The notes: a model not told the origin generated them from the sequence alone. Numbered from the stretch's first letter, positions 50,834 to 59,929 are shown. The stretch is DNA of 64,000 nucleotides from DASPFV01 sp035620975 (GCA_035620975.1 DASPFV010000219.1:1-64000), one strand, 5' to 3'. Translations and numbers: made by a program.

Positions 50834-52939
50834 ATGCTGCGAAAGACGCACGTCCCGACCCTCGGAACCACCCGAAGAGACTTCATCAGGATCGGAGCGG
50901 CCGCTGGTGGCGGTCTCTTTCTGTCCGCACGATTCGGCGGAACGCGGTACGTCTCTGCCGGGACCGTCCCCGGCGGGATGCTCGACCCCACGGGCATCAG
51001 CAAGTACGCCACGCCGCTGCTCGTTCCGCCCGTGATGCCGCGGGCCGGGATCATCCCGACGCCCGGGGGCAAACCGGTCGACTACTACGAAATCTCGATG
51101 CGGCAGTTCAGCCAGCAGATTCTGCCGTCGGATCTGCCTGCCACGACGGTCTGGGGGTATGGGGCGGTGAGCAGCTCGAACCGCAGGGGCCTCCTCATCC
51201 ACAACGCGCCGTCGCTGACGATCGAGGCGATGTGGAACAGGCCGGTCCGCGTCAAGTGGATCAACGAGCTGGTCGACGCGCAGGGCTCCTATCTGCCCCA
51301 TCTGCTCCCGGTCGATCAGACGCTGCACTGGGCGAATCCGCCCGGCGGGACGGCCGGCCGTGATAGCAGGCCCTCCTTCGACGGCATGGGGACCCCCGGG
51401 TCATATACCGGTCCAGTGCCCATCGTCACGCACGTGCATGGGGCCGTCGGTGTGGGGGACGAGAGCGACGGCTACGCCGAAGCCTGGTACCTGCCGAATG
51501 CGAACGACATTCCCAACGGCTATGCACGGGAAGGCACCTGGTACGACTTCTTCAAGGGCAAGGCCGCGGCGGGCTTCGGTGCGTCGTGGGGACCGGGATA
51601 CGCAGTGTTCCAGTATCCGAACGCCAACCGCGCGTCGACGATCTGGTACCACGACCATGCACTCGGCATGACGCGGCTCAACGTCTATGCCGGCCCCGCC
51701 GGGTTCTACATCGTCCGCGGCGGACCCGCCGGCGACAAGGCCGTGCTCGACTCGAGAACCGGCGGGCCGGCCGTGCTCCCCGGCCCGGCTCCGAGGGAAG
51801 GTGACAGGTTCCCGCCGAACAAGGCCTACCACGAGATTCCGGTCGCGATACAGGATCGATCGTTCCGCTACGACGGGTCTCTCTTCTACCCGGATACGCG
51901 GGCGTTCTTCGACGAGTTCGCGGGCCCGTTCATCCCGGACACCGACGTGTCGCCGATCTGGAACCCCGAGTTCTTCGGCAACTGCATGATGGTGAACGGC
52001 AACACGTGGCCGTTTCTCGACGTCGAGCAGCGGCGGTACCGCTTCCGCTTCCTGAACGGCTGCCAGTCGCGCTTCCTCATCCTCGACTTCGGCAGCATTC
52101 CCGGCGTCGAGGTCTGGCAGATCGGCAACGAGGGTGGATTCCTGCCCGCGCCGGTGAACATCACCGAGAACCAGAACAACCGGCTGCTGATGGGACTCGC
52201 CGAGCGCGCCGATCTGATCGTGGATTTCACCAACGTACAGCAGGACTGGTATGTGCTGCGCAATGTCGGACCAGACGAGCCGTTCGGGGGAGGCGTTCCG
52301 GCTGAGGATTTCGATCCGGCCGACGATGAGTCGACCGGGCAGATCATGCAGTTCAGGGTCGGCCCGCCGCGCTCCGTCGATGTCACGACGCCGCCGGCGT
52401 TCCTGCAGCTGCCCGCGATCACTCCGCTCCCGGCTGCCGATCGGACACGTCGCCTCGCGCTGCTCGAAGAAATGTCGCAGGTCACCGACGGTCCGGCGGC
52501 CGCCGTGCTCGGCACGATCGGCAGCGACGATCGACCCGAGCACCGCATGTGGGCCGACCCTGTCACCGAGAATCCGGCAGTCGGCGAGACCGAAGTGTGG
52601 GAGTTCTACAACCTGACGGAGGACGCACACCCGATGCACGTGCACGAGGTCGTGTTCGAAGTCGTCAACCGACAGGCACTGAAAATCGAGGAGCCCGACG
52701 AGCACGAAGCGCACCCGCCGGTCGAGCTCGACGGTGAACCGCGCGATCCCGAGCCGACGGAGCTCGGGCTCAAGGACACCGTCACCGCGTATCCGGGAGA
52801 GGTGACTCGCATCCGCGCGCGCTTCGACACGCCCGGCCAGTTCGTCTGGCACTGCCACATCGTCGAGCACGAGGACAACGAGATGATGCGGCCGTACCGG
52901 GTTGGTCCGGAGCAGCCGGGCCAGCCCACGGGGAAATAA
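50834..52939 (+). CDS. Tat-exported multicopper oxidase, CotA/bilirubin-oxidase-like
   Basis: A 701-residue multicopper oxidase that would oxidise phenols, bilirubin or Cu(I) with reduction of O2 to water. A twin-arginine signal is present (TTRRDFIRIGAAAGGG). The copper sites are complete: HVHG near 200, WYHDHALG near 272, HPMHVHE near 598, and HCHIVEHEDNEMM near 673, which supplies the T1 Cys, His and Met. The long second domain matches CotA. GGAGG at 50823-50827 supports the ATG at 50834. The next gene overlaps its stop by one base. Copper tolerance, lignin or pigment oxidation are all possible. Confidence 0.92.
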   Translation: MLRKTHVPTLGTTRRDFIRIGAAAGGGLFLSARFGGTRYVSAGTVPGGMLDPTGISKYATPLLVPPVMPRAGIIPTPGGKPVDYYEISMRQFSQQILPSDLPATTVWGYGAVSSSNRRGLLIHNAPSLTIEAMWNRPVRVKWINELVDAQGSYLPHLLPVDQTLHWANPPGGTAGRDSRPSFDGMGTPGSYTGPVPIVTHVHGAVGVGDESDGYAEAWYLPNANDIPNGYAREGTWYDFFKGKAAAGFGASWGPGYAVFQYPNANRASTIWYHDHALGMTRLNVYAGPAGFYIVRGGPAGDKAVLDSRTGGPAVLPGPAPREGDRFPPNKAYHEIPVAIQDRSFRYDGSLFYPDTRAFFDEFAGPFIPDTDVSPIWNPEFFGNCMMVNGNTWPFLDVEQRRYRFRFLNGCQSRFLILDFGSIPGVEVWQIGNEGGFLPAPVNITENQNNRLLMGLAERADLIVDFTNVQQDWYVLRNVGPDEPFGGGVPAEDFDPADDESTGQIMQFRVGPPRSVDVTTPPAFLQLPAITPLPAADRTRRLALLEEMSQVTDGPAAAVLGTIGSDDRPEHRMWADPVTENPAVGETEVWEFYNLTEDAHPMHVHEVVFEVVNRQALKIEEPDEHEAHPPVELDGEPRDPEPTELGLKDTVTAYPGEVTRIRARFDTPGQFVWHCHIVEHEDNEMMRPYRVGPEQPGQPTGK

Positions 52940-53148
52940 TGCCGGGTACCATGGGTATCACGAGTGCCATGAGTGCACAGGTGGCATTCGAGGCTGCCGT
53001 CCTCTTCAGTCTCGACGGCGATGCGATCCAGCGGGTCGACTATCGCGAGACCACGCACTACCTCATCACGCGTGATTTCCTCAACTCACCGGAGAGGTTC
53101 TTCAAGCATCTCTTCGAGACGGCTGACGATACGGGCAGCGATGCCTAG
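52939..53148 (+). CDS. Small protein translationally coupled to the multicopper oxidase
   Basis: A 69-residue protein that I do not recognise. Its ATG shares the last base of the oxidase TAA (TAATG), so ribosomes finishing the oxidase can restart here. The sequence is soluble and acidic at the end (VAFEAAVLFSLDGDAIQRV, then FLNSPERFFKHLFETADDTG). It has no cysteine and few histidines, so a copper chaperone role is not obvious; an assembly or stability partner is possible. Confidence 0.55.
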   Translation: MPGTMGITSAMSAQVAFEAAVLFSLDGDAIQRVDYRETTHYLITRDFLNSPERFFKHLFETADDTGSDA

Positions 53149-53190
53149 CCCCCGTTTGCAGGCCACGGTTCCGGTGGGCTCTGGGCTGCC

Positions 53191-53204
53191 GCGGCTGAAG
53201 CCGC
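53191..53204 (+). terminator. GCGGC-TGAA-GCCGC hairpin
   Basis: A 5-bp GC stem with a TGAA tetraloop lies 43 bp after the small gene's stop and before the CPBP gene. It may end the oxidase transcript; there is no U-run. The same kind of word is a frequent short interspersed hairpin in related GC-rich genomes. Confidence 0.3.
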
Positions 53205-53247
53205 ACCTTGTACCGCTCTCCCAACAGGCCTGGATGTGTTGACTCCC

Positions 53248-53988
53248 ATGACAGCCGTCCAAGACGCAGCGCAGCCGACCGGGCGACGGCCGGGCCCCGG
53301 GCGCTATCTGGCGCCGATACTGACCGGGCTGCTCATTGTCGCGGCCGGTCTGCTCCCGTGGATGCTGCTCGCACGGGTCAACGCGCGCGTTCGCCCGGAT
53401 CTTCCCTGGGCGGCCGTGGTGACCGCAGCTTACCTCGGGCTCCTGCTGGTGTGGCTCAATGGCTGGGGGCCTCCGAGGGGGACCGCAGATCAGCGGCACC
53501 AGAGTCTCAGGCTCTGGCCGCCAGGCCCGCGTGGCGCTGACGGCCTCGCGGCCGGAGTCGTCATGGGGCTGCTGGGGCTGTTGTACGGGCTGTGGATCGT
53601 GATCAGCCGCATGTCGCCCACGCCCGATCTGAGCGTGTATCCGACCACGTCCTACCGGTGGTCCATGTTCATCATGGGCGGGCTCACCGCGGGCGTGGTG
53701 GAAGAAGCGGGGTTTCGCGGGTACATGCAGACCGGGATCGAAAGACATGACCGCGAGAACGCCATCTGGCTCACCAGCCTGGTCTTCGCCGCATCGCACA
53801 TCACACACGGGATCGGCGCCGTCCTGATCATGGGACCGGGGCTGTTCATCGCCTCCATGCTCTATGGCACCCTCGCGCGGCGGAAGGGGACCATCCTCCC
53901 GGGCATGGCGATCCACGTCCTGGGCGATCTCGCGCGTGTATACTTCGGCGTGCTCCAGGGAGATGGCAGCCGGCTCTTCGTGACCTGA
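53248..53988 (+). CDS. CPBP-family (Abi/CAAX-protease-like) membrane protein
   Basis: A 246-residue polytopic membrane protein with about six hydrophobic segments. The glutamate/arginine motif VEEAGFRGYMQ is near 151-161, the histidine motif FAASHITHG is near 185, and a third motif GMAIHVLGD is near the C-terminus. Together these form the intramembrane metalloprotease site of Rce1/CPBP proteins. The substrate is unknown; bacterial members include bacteriocin-immunity proteins. The ATG at 53248 is preferred over an in-frame GTG at 53236. Confidence 0.83.
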   Translation: MTAVQDAAQPTGRRPGPGRYLAPILTGLLIVAAGLLPWMLLARVNARVRPDLPWAAVVTAAYLGLLLVWLNGWGPPRGTADQRHQSLRLWPPGPRGADGLAAGVVMGLLGLLYGLWIVISRMSPTPDLSVYPTTSYRWSMFIMGGLTAGVVEEAGFRGYMQTGIERHDRENAIWLTSLVFAASHITHGIGAVLIMGPGLFIASMLYGTLARRKGTILPGMAIHVLGDLARVYFGVLQGDGSRLFVT

Positions 53989-54127
53989 ACGAGGGTTCAG
54001 GCCTACGATGAGCCGTCTGACAGGCCGATGACAGCGAAGGGGCCGATTTGACCGACGCGTTTCATGAATAATCCGGGGCTAGCAGTCTGACGGTGTACGA
54101 CCACCCCCTCTGATCCAGCATCCTGCA

Positions 54128-54532
54128 ATGGCCACTCCAGCGACCGTGACCGAGTACATCGCCTCGGCACCCCCGAAGGCTGCGAAGGCGCTTCGGCAGA
54201 TTCGTGCCGCAATCAGGAAAGCCGCTCCTGGCATCACAGAGCGCATCAGCTACCGGATTCCGACCTTCGACCTCGACGGCAAGTACCTGTTGTACATGGC
54301 GGGGTTCAGGGACCATGTCAGCGTCTACCCGAGGACCGCCAGCATGATGGAGCGGTATGGGAAGCAGTTGGCGGCCCACAAGTCCGGCGCCGGGACAGTG
54401 CGTTTTGACCTGGATGCGCCGCTGCCACTCGCGCTGATCACGAAGCTCGCGAAGCTGCGGGTGGAGGAGCGTCGAGCGGCCAGGGGAGGGAAGCAAGCCC
54501 GGCCAGGCGCGCGGAGGAAGTCGAGGCGGTAG
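54128..54532 (+). CDS. DUF1801 (YdhG-like) protein
   Basis: A 134-residue protein of the DUF1801 family. It has the N-terminal helix ATVTEYIASAPPKAAKALRQ, the ITERISYRIPTFDLDGKYL strand, and the HVSVYPRTASMMERYG segment. The family is related to frataxin-like iron-delivery folds but has no established biochemical role. The last 25 residues are Arg/Lys-rich (RRAARGGKQARPGARRKSRR). It stands alone between the CPBP gene and the promoter of the Cys/His-rich gene. Confidence 0.85.
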   Translation: MATPATVTEYIASAPPKAAKALRQIRAAIRKAAPGITERISYRIPTFDLDGKYLLYMAGFRDHVSVYPRTASMMERYGKQLAAHKSGAGTVRFDLDAPLPLALITKLAKLRVEERRAARGGKQARPGARRKSRR

Positions 54533-54572
54533 ACTCAGGTGGGCGTCTGCAGAGCCGGCTGCACGCATCTTT

Positions 54573-54602
54573 TTGACTTCCGGCACGGCTCGGCGCTACT
54601 GT
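54573..54602 (+). promoter_or_regulatory. Sigma-70-type, probably leaderless promoter of the Cys/His-rich gene
   Basis: TTGACT (54573-54578) and TACTGT (54597-54602) are 18 bp apart. The ATG at 54614 is 11 nt after the -10 with no ribosome-binding site between, so the transcript probably starts at or near the ATG. It may drive the whole Cys/His, TonB and Asp-box set. Confidence 0.5.
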
Positions 54603-54613
54603 GAACTGGTCGC

Positions 54614-54988
54614 ATGAGGCACTTGCGCCGGATTCTCCCTCGACTGGCGTTTGCGTGGCTGCTTTGCGAAGCCGCGACGCTGGCGCTCGCGCCGACGGTC
54701 TCCTGGCTGGGGTCGGTCGAAGAGCTGTTCGCATGCAACTGCACGCATGGCGACCATGCGATGTGCCCGATGCACCACAAGCCGGCGCCGGGATCGCGGA
54801 TCTGTCTGATGCAGAGCGCCGGCGACACCGACACGGCCGTGCTGCCGACCCTCTTCGGGGGCGCGGGGCCGTTGCCTCAGCCGGCCACGCCGGCGGCACC
54901 CCGTTCCCAGGGCACGATGCTGCTCGCCGCGACGATCGCGCCGGCAGGCCTGTCAGCACCTCCCGATCCTCCACCGCCTCGCCTGTAA
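54614..54988 (+). CDS. Small exported Cys/His/Met-rich protein
   Basis: A 124-residue protein with a signal or anchor segment (LPRLAFAWLLCEAATLALAP). A compact putative metal site follows at 41-55, CNCTHGDHAMCPMHH, with three Cys, four His and two Met. The rest is Pro/Ala-rich and likely unstructured (PLPQPATPAAPRSQ). The motif mix is typical of soft-metal ligands such as Cu(I), but no named family was recognised. A TTGACT/TACTGT promoter lies 11 nt upstream of the ATG. The TonB receptor gene follows after 178 bp; the pair may move one metal or metallophore. Confidence 0.65.
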   Translation: MRHLRRILPRLAFAWLLCEAATLALAPTVSWLGSVEELFACNCTHGDHAMCPMHHKPAPGSRICLMQSAGDTDTAVLPTLFGGAGPLPQPATPAAPRSQGTMLLAATIAPAGLSAPPDPPPPRL

Positions 54989-55166
54989 CGCCACAGCCCA
55001 TTCAGTAACGGCACTCGTGTGCCCGGGAGCTTCCGGGTCCGTGTGTCGGGTGGTGCGCTCTGTCAGGGAGGCGCCCACTCGCCACGGCGGCGGCCGCGGA
55101 CAGCACCGGCGGCTCGAGAGCCGTTTGTGTCGCAGTTGGCGCACGAAGGCGCGGGGAGGAGTGTCC

Positions 55167-57380
55167 ATGCGTTTCGTCACGTTCATCACAGGCCTGATGC
55201 TGCTGGCCTGGACCGCAGCACCAGTCCAGGCTCAGTCGTCGGCGCTGACGGGAACCGTGCAGGATCAATCCGGGCTGCCGTTGCCGGGCGCGACGATTCT
55301 CATAACCGGCGCAGCCGGCACTGTTCTGGCGGCTACACATTCTCAGGGGGATGGTTCGTGGGCAGTTCGAAGCCTGCCCGAGGGAGCAGTCCGTCTCACG
55401 ATCCAGTTGTCAGGGTTCCGGCCGGAGAGCCGGGACATTGCCGGAACAGCGATCGGACAGCCGCTTGTCGTCAGGCTGGCCGTCGGCGGGTACGCGAGCG
55501 AAGTGACGGTGACAGCCTCGCGCGACGAACGCACGCTGGCGTCCGTGCCGGCATCAGTGGGCGTGGTGTCCGGCGGCGTACTGGAAAACGCTCCGGGCGT
55601 GAACCTCGTCGAGACGTTGAAGTACGTTCCGGGCGTCGCGGCGGGGGATGTCTCGGGCGTGGACGATCTGCGCATCTCGATCCGCGGCGCCGGCATCCGC
55701 GCCGGCTTCGGCTCACGCGGGGTCGTCCTGATGACCGATGGATTCCCGGTCACGGAGCCCGACGGACAGACGCCCCATTTCGACGGCCAGATCGATCTTG
55801 CCAACGCCGCACGGATCGAGGTGGTGAAAGGTCCCTCGTCGGCGCTCTATGGCGGAGCGGCCCTGGGGGGCGTCGTGAACGTGGTGACGCGTGCGCCCGT
55901 GCGAACCCCTGGCGTCACTATGCGCGCCGAGGGCGGCTCGTTCGACTTCGCGAAGGCGCACGTGGCGGGCTCGTCTGGCGCCGGGCCCCTGGTGATAGGC
56001 GGGACGTTCAGCTACACGACTATCGACGGTTTCAGGGACCACAACAGCCTTCGGAACTGGGCCGGTTCCGCCCGCGCGGACTGGACGAAGGAGCGGTCGC
56101 GCGCCGTATTCACGTTTCTCGGCACCGATGCCAGCCTGGACCTGCCCGGGACCCTCGACCGGGAACAGTTCGAGGCCGATCCCTCGCAGGTGCGGCCGGT
56201 CTACGTCATCAACGACTGGGGGCGGGAGAACACGCTCTATCGCTTTGGCGGCCGATACGAGCACCACCTGGGTAACGGCCAGACCGTGGAGTTCGGCTCG
56301 TACGGTCAGACTCGCGATCTCTTCCACCCAATTTTCGTCGTCATCGACCAGGACGCGTGGCGATACGTCGTGAACGGCCGCTATCGCCTGGTGCGGGGCC
56401 GTCACGCGCTGACCACGGGCGCCGACGTCGACGTCCAGTGGGTCGACGATCGCTGGTTCGTCAACGCCGGAGGCCGACCGGCTTTTCAGATCCGCAACGA
56501 CGACAACACCGTGTCGAACGCAGGCTTCTACGCGCAGGACGAGATCATGCTCGGCGGGGTTGGCAGTCTGACCGTCGGTGTGCGTGCCGATCGGATCCGG
56601 TACGAACTGGTCGACCTGCTGCCGGCCGACGGCGACTCGACCGACCAGCGGACGTTCACCCGTGTGAGTCCGAAAATCGGCCTCACGGCGCGGCTTCGTG
56701 GCGATCTGGTCGCGTACGGGAACGTCTCGACGGGCTTCGAAGCGCCCACGCTGGGTGAGGTGCGCCTGCCGGGCGGATTCAACGAGCTGGTGGAGCCGCA
56801 GAAGAGTGTCAGTGTCGAGGGCGGTCTTCGCGGCCAGTCCGGAATGCTCTCGTTCGATGCTGCGGTGTACCGGATGGTGGTCGACGACGAGATTCTCCCG
56901 GAGACGATCGACAACGTGACGGTGTACCGGAACGTGGCGAAAGCCACTCACACCGGGATCGAGCTGTCCGTTCGCGCCCGTGCGACGCGCGCCCTGTCAA
57001 TTGAAGGCACGTACGGGTACTCGCGGTTCATGCTCGATGACTTCGGCGTGTTCAGCGGGAACCGCCTGCCGGGGATTCCGGCGCACATGGGCACGACACG
57101 CGTCTCGTACGTGGATCCACGTGGCTGGGACGCCGCCGCAGCGGTCGTGTTCGCCGGGAAGGCCTACGTGAACGACACCAACGCGGAGGCCGCCGACGGT
57201 TACGCGGTGCTGTCGGCGAGCTGCGGATACCGCATCAAGGGTGTGCGCGTCTTCGCGCGCGGCGAGAACCTCGGCGACGCGCTCTATACGAATCGTGTGC
57301 AGGTCAACGACGCGTCCGGCTTCTACTACTATCCGGCGCCGGGGCGCCATGCCAGCGCCGGTGTGGAGTGGAGCTGGTAG
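55167..57380 (+). CDS. TonB-dependent outer-membrane receptor
   Basis: A 737-residue receptor. A signal peptide ends at PVQAQSS. An N-terminal carboxypeptidase-regulatory-like domain (SALTGTVQDQSGLPLPGATI) precedes the plug (VPASVGVVSGGVLENAP, then IRGAGIRAGFGSRGV and VEVVKG-like IEVVKGPSSALYGG). A 22-strand barrel ends in the aromatic FYYYPAPGRHASAGVEWSW, the outer-membrane insertion signal. It imports a large ligand with energy from TonB; the ligand is not predictable by sequence. GGGGAGGA before the ATG at 55167 decides the start. It is flanked by the Cys/His-rich and Asp-box genes, which suggests a metal or metal complex. Confidence 0.93.
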   Translation: MRFVTFITGLMLLAWTAAPVQAQSSALTGTVQDQSGLPLPGATILITGAAGTVLAATHSQGDGSWAVRSLPEGAVRLTIQLSGFRPESRDIAGTAIGQPLVVRLAVGGYASEVTVTASRDERTLASVPASVGVVSGGVLENAPGVNLVETLKYVPGVAAGDVSGVDDLRISIRGAGIRAGFGSRGVVLMTDGFPVTEPDGQTPHFDGQIDLANAARIEVVKGPSSALYGGAALGGVVNVVTRAPVRTPGVTMRAEGGSFDFAKAHVAGSSGAGPLVIGGTFSYTTIDGFRDHNSLRNWAGSARADWTKERSRAVFTFLGTDASLDLPGTLDREQFEADPSQVRPVYVINDWGRENTLYRFGGRYEHHLGNGQTVEFGSYGQTRDLFHPIFVVIDQDAWRYVVNGRYRLVRGRHALTTGADVDVQWVDDRWFVNAGGRPAFQIRNDDNTVSNAGFYAQDEIMLGGVGSLTVGVRADRIRYELVDLLPADGDSTDQRTFTRVSPKIGLTARLRGDLVAYGNVSTGFEAPTLGEVRLPGGFNELVEPQKSVSVEGGLRGQSGMLSFDAAVYRMVVDDEILPETIDNVTVYRNVAKATHTGIELSVRARATRALSIEGTYGYSRFMLDDFGVFSGNRLPGIPAHMGTTRVSYVDPRGWDAAAAVVFAGKAYVNDTNAEAADGYAVLSASCGYRIKGVRVFARGENLGDALYTNRVQVNDASGFYYYPAPGRHASAGVEWSW

Positions 57381-57441
57381 CTGTCGCCGCCGCCGGGTCG
57401 GCTCAACGGTGCGTGGCGACGAGATCGTGTGGTGAGACGAG

Positions 57442-58752
57442 GTGATGACCATGCATGAGGGCTCCTTCCTACATGACCGCGCTGCACGGTGGTCTCTCAT
57501 GCTGGGGTGTCTCCTGCTGGTCGTCTCGAACGGCGGAGCCGTCCAGGTGTCACGCGTGACGCCACTCGATGTGCCGGGGCGCTCGAGCTCGACTCCGTGG
57601 GTTGCCGCGGCCGGTCCGTTCGTCGCCGTCGCATGGGGCGCGTCGATCAGCGGGAAGACGGACGTGTTCGTGGCCGTCAGCAGGGACGGCGGGACGACGT
57701 TCGGATCGCCCGTCCAGGTGAATCGCGTGGCCGGCGAAGCGCGGCTGGGGGGTGAGATGCCGCCACGAATTGCCCTCGTGCCGGAAGGGGCATCGAGGGT
57801 GCCCGCGATTGTCGTGGTGTGGACGGCACGGGGGAAGAACACCGAGATCAAGACGGCGCGCTCTCGTGACGGCGGACGGACATTTGGTTCACCGGTGACC
57901 CTTCAGTCGCCCGGAGCGCAGGGCGACCGTGGCTGGCCGGCGGTCGCCCTGGACCGCGACGGCACCGCCCACGTGCTGTGGCTGGACCACCGTGGGCTCG
58001 CGGCCAGCACGGGGGCGGGAAGCGGCCACGCCGGCCACCGCAGCGGTGCGGCGCACGATGGCGTCGCGATGGCGCAGCGCTCCGGCCTCTACTACGCGTC
58101 AGCCAACCGGACATCGTCGGCAGAACGTGAACTGGCGAACGGCGTCTGTTACTGCTGCAAGACGGCGATGGTCGCCGCGTCGGACGGCGCGATTTTCGGC
58201 GCGTGGCGGCACGTGTACCCTGGCAACCTCCGCGATATCGCGTTCACCGTGTCGCTGGACGGAGGGAAATCGTTCTCGACGCCCGTGCGTGTCAGCCAGG
58301 ACGAATGGGCGATCGAGGGTTGCCCCGACGACGGTCCGGCGATGGATGTCGACAGGGAAGGGACCGCTCACGTGGTGTGGCCGACGAGGATCGGCGGAGC
58401 GAATCCCCAGGGCGCACTGTTTTACGCGTCAACACGGGATGGTCGCGCGTTCACGCCGCGTATCCGCATCCCGACGCTGGGCAGCCTGAAGCCGTCCCAC
58501 CCGCAGATCGTGGTGAACAATCGAGGCAGGATCGTCGTGGCGTGGGACGAGACGGTCGGCGGCCAGCGCGTCGCGTCCGCGCGTGAGCTGCGGGTTGGCG
58601 CAGAGGCCTCGTTCGGAGCGGTCGTGACGCTTGCACCGGAAGGTCGCGCGCTGTATCCGGTGTTGGCGGCCGCTGACACCGGGCTCGTGGCAGTCTGGGC
58701 GACTGGCGGCGCCCCTTCGCGCGTCCTGGCGCGGCGGTTCGAACTGCCCTGA
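57442..58752 (+). CDS. Secreted Asp-box propeller with Cys-Tyr-Cys-Cys motif
   Basis: A 436-residue exported sialidase-fold protein. The signal segment is SLMLGCLLLVVSNGGAV. Asp-boxes are SRDGGTTFGSPV, SRDGGRTFGSPV and SLDGGKSFSTPV, the BNR repeats of six-bladed propellers. The catalytic Arg triad and Tyr/Glu pair of true sialidases are not apparent, so sialidase activity is doubtful. A CYCCK motif (236-240) with a further Cys near 294 (EGCPDDGP) is unusual for the fold and suggests a metal or disulfide site. It follows the TonB receptor by 61 bp and ends the cluster. Confidence 0.7.
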   Translation: MMTMHEGSFLHDRAARWSLMLGCLLLVVSNGGAVQVSRVTPLDVPGRSSSTPWVAAAGPFVAVAWGASISGKTDVFVAVSRDGGTTFGSPVQVNRVAGEARLGGEMPPRIALVPEGASRVPAIVVVWTARGKNTEIKTARSRDGGRTFGSPVTLQSPGAQGDRGWPAVALDRDGTAHVLWLDHRGLAASTGAGSGHAGHRSGAAHDGVAMAQRSGLYYASANRTSSAERELANGVCYCCKTAMVAASDGAIFGAWRHVYPGNLRDIAFTVSLDGGKSFSTPVRVSQDEWAIEGCPDDGPAMDVDREGTAHVVWPTRIGGANPQGALFYASTRDGRAFTPRIRIPTLGSLKPSHPQIVVNNRGRIVVAWDETVGGQRVASARELRVGAEASFGAVVTLAPEGRALYPVLAAADTGLVAVWATGGAPSRVLARRFELP

Positions 58753-58813
58753 GCCGCGATTCCGTAATTCGGTGGCCCCGCGGCATCCCCGGGGCCGTGC
58801 GGGTCGAGCGAGG

Positions 58814-59878
58814 CTACGGCTCGCGTGAACGGAACCGGCGCCGATCGATCTGCAGCTTGCGCATGCGCGCGCGGAGCGTGTGCGGATTGATCTGCAGGAG
58901 TCGCGCGGCGCCATGCGGTCCGTCGACGCGACCATAGGTCTCGCGGAGCGCGGCCTCGATATGACGGCGCATCACCACGTCGAGCGGCTCGATCGGAGCC
59001 GGCCGGCCGGCGCCGGGGTTCGTCGCCAGGTTCGTCTGCACCGGTCGCGTGCTCTGGCCGAGGGCGGCCCGGACGTTCAACTCCCGCCCCTGGCCCACGA
59101 GCACGGCGCGATCCATCACCGCCGCCATCTCGCGCACGTTGCCGGGCCATAGGTACTCACTCAGCACCTGGACATCATCTTCCGACACCGGCACCGCGCG
59201 TAGACCGAAACGGTTCGCGGCACGCTCGGCGAAATACTCGGCGAAGGCGCGAATATCGGTGGGCCGGTCACGGAGCGGCGGAATGACGATCGGAAACACC
59301 GAGAGCCGGTAGTACAGATCCTCGCGAAACCTCTGGGTCTCCACCATCGCCGGCAGATCGCGATGGGTGGCGGCGACGATCCGGACGTGGACACGAACCG
59401 GTCGCTCGCCGCCCACGCGGACGACCTCGCCGTCCTGGACCACCCGGAGGAGGCGCACCTGTGCGGCGGGTGCCAGCTCGCCGACCTCGTCGAGGAAGAG
59501 CGTCCCGCCGTCGGCCTGCTCGAACCACCCTTTTCGGCGGCCGACGGCGCCGGTGAACGCGCCAGGCTCGTGACCGAACAGTTCGGAGTCGATGAGCTCG
59601 GGAGCAATCGCCCCGCAGTTCACACGGCGGAACGGGCCGCCTCGAAACGGGGAGTGTTCGTGGATGGCCCGGGCGATGATCTCTTTCCCGGTGCCCGTCT
59701 CCCCGAACAGAAGGACAGGCGCCCCGCTCCTGGCCACCACACGGGCCCGCGCCATGACCCCCGCCAGACCGGTGTCGCTCCCGATGAGCCGCTCTTCGCC
59801 GGCTCGCGGGTCACCGGTAATCAGGTGCTCGGGCACCGGTGTCGCACGTGGGCGATGCGCGGCACTTTTCTGTGCCAT
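58814..59878 (-). CDS. Sensorless sigma-54-dependent activator
   Basis: A 354-residue enhancer-binding protein. The AAA+ domain (about 30-265) has GETGTGKE (59-66), the sigma-54 contact loop GAFTGA (106-111), Walker B GGTLFLDE (124-131) and the YRLSVFPI region. The C-terminus holds a Fis-type HTH (INPHTLRARMRKLQI). Only about 30 residues precede the AAA+ domain, so, like PspF, it has no N-terminal sensor and must be controlled by another protein or by its level. It is divergent from the sulfate ABC operon with 51 bp between starts, so that operon is the likely target. Confidence 0.9.
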   Translation of the reverse strand: MAQKSAAHRPRATPVPEHLITGDPRAGEERLIGSDTGLAGVMARARVVARSGAPVLLFGETGTGKEIIARAIHEHSPFRGGPFRRVNCGAIAPELIDSELFGHEPGAFTGAVGRRKGWFEQADGGTLFLDEVGELAPAAQVRLLRVVQDGEVVRVGGERPVRVHVRIVAATHRDLPAMVETQRFREDLYYRLSVFPIVIPPLRDRPTDIRAFAEYFAERAANRFGLRAVPVSEDDVQVLSEYLWPGNVREMAAVMDRAVLVGQGRELNVRAALGQSTRPVQTNLATNPGAGRPAPIEPLDVVMRRHIEAALRETYGRVDGPHGAARLLQINPHTLRARMRKLQIDRRRFRSREP

Positions 59879-59885
59879 AAGACTG

Positions 59886-59900
59886 AATAGCTATTTTATA
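59886..59900 (-). promoter_or_regulatory. AT-rich divergent promoter with AATAGCTATT palindrome
   Basis: The 51-bp gap between the activator and sulfate operon starts is strikingly AT-rich for this window. TATAAA on the minus strand (59900-59895) is a fair -10 for the activator gene. AATAGCTATT (59886-59895) is a perfect 10-bp palindrome. No GG-N10-GC sigma-54 element is present in the gap itself. Confidence 0.45.
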
Positions 59901-59929
59901 CCACTGAAAAACCAGAACATATCAATGAA

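Noticed and set aside
59849..59864. GG-N10-GC sigma-54-like element upstream of the sulfate operon
   Set aside because: TGGGCG...CGGCA departs from TGGCAC...TTGCA at several positions, lies inside the activator coding region, and such words are frequent by chance at this GC content.
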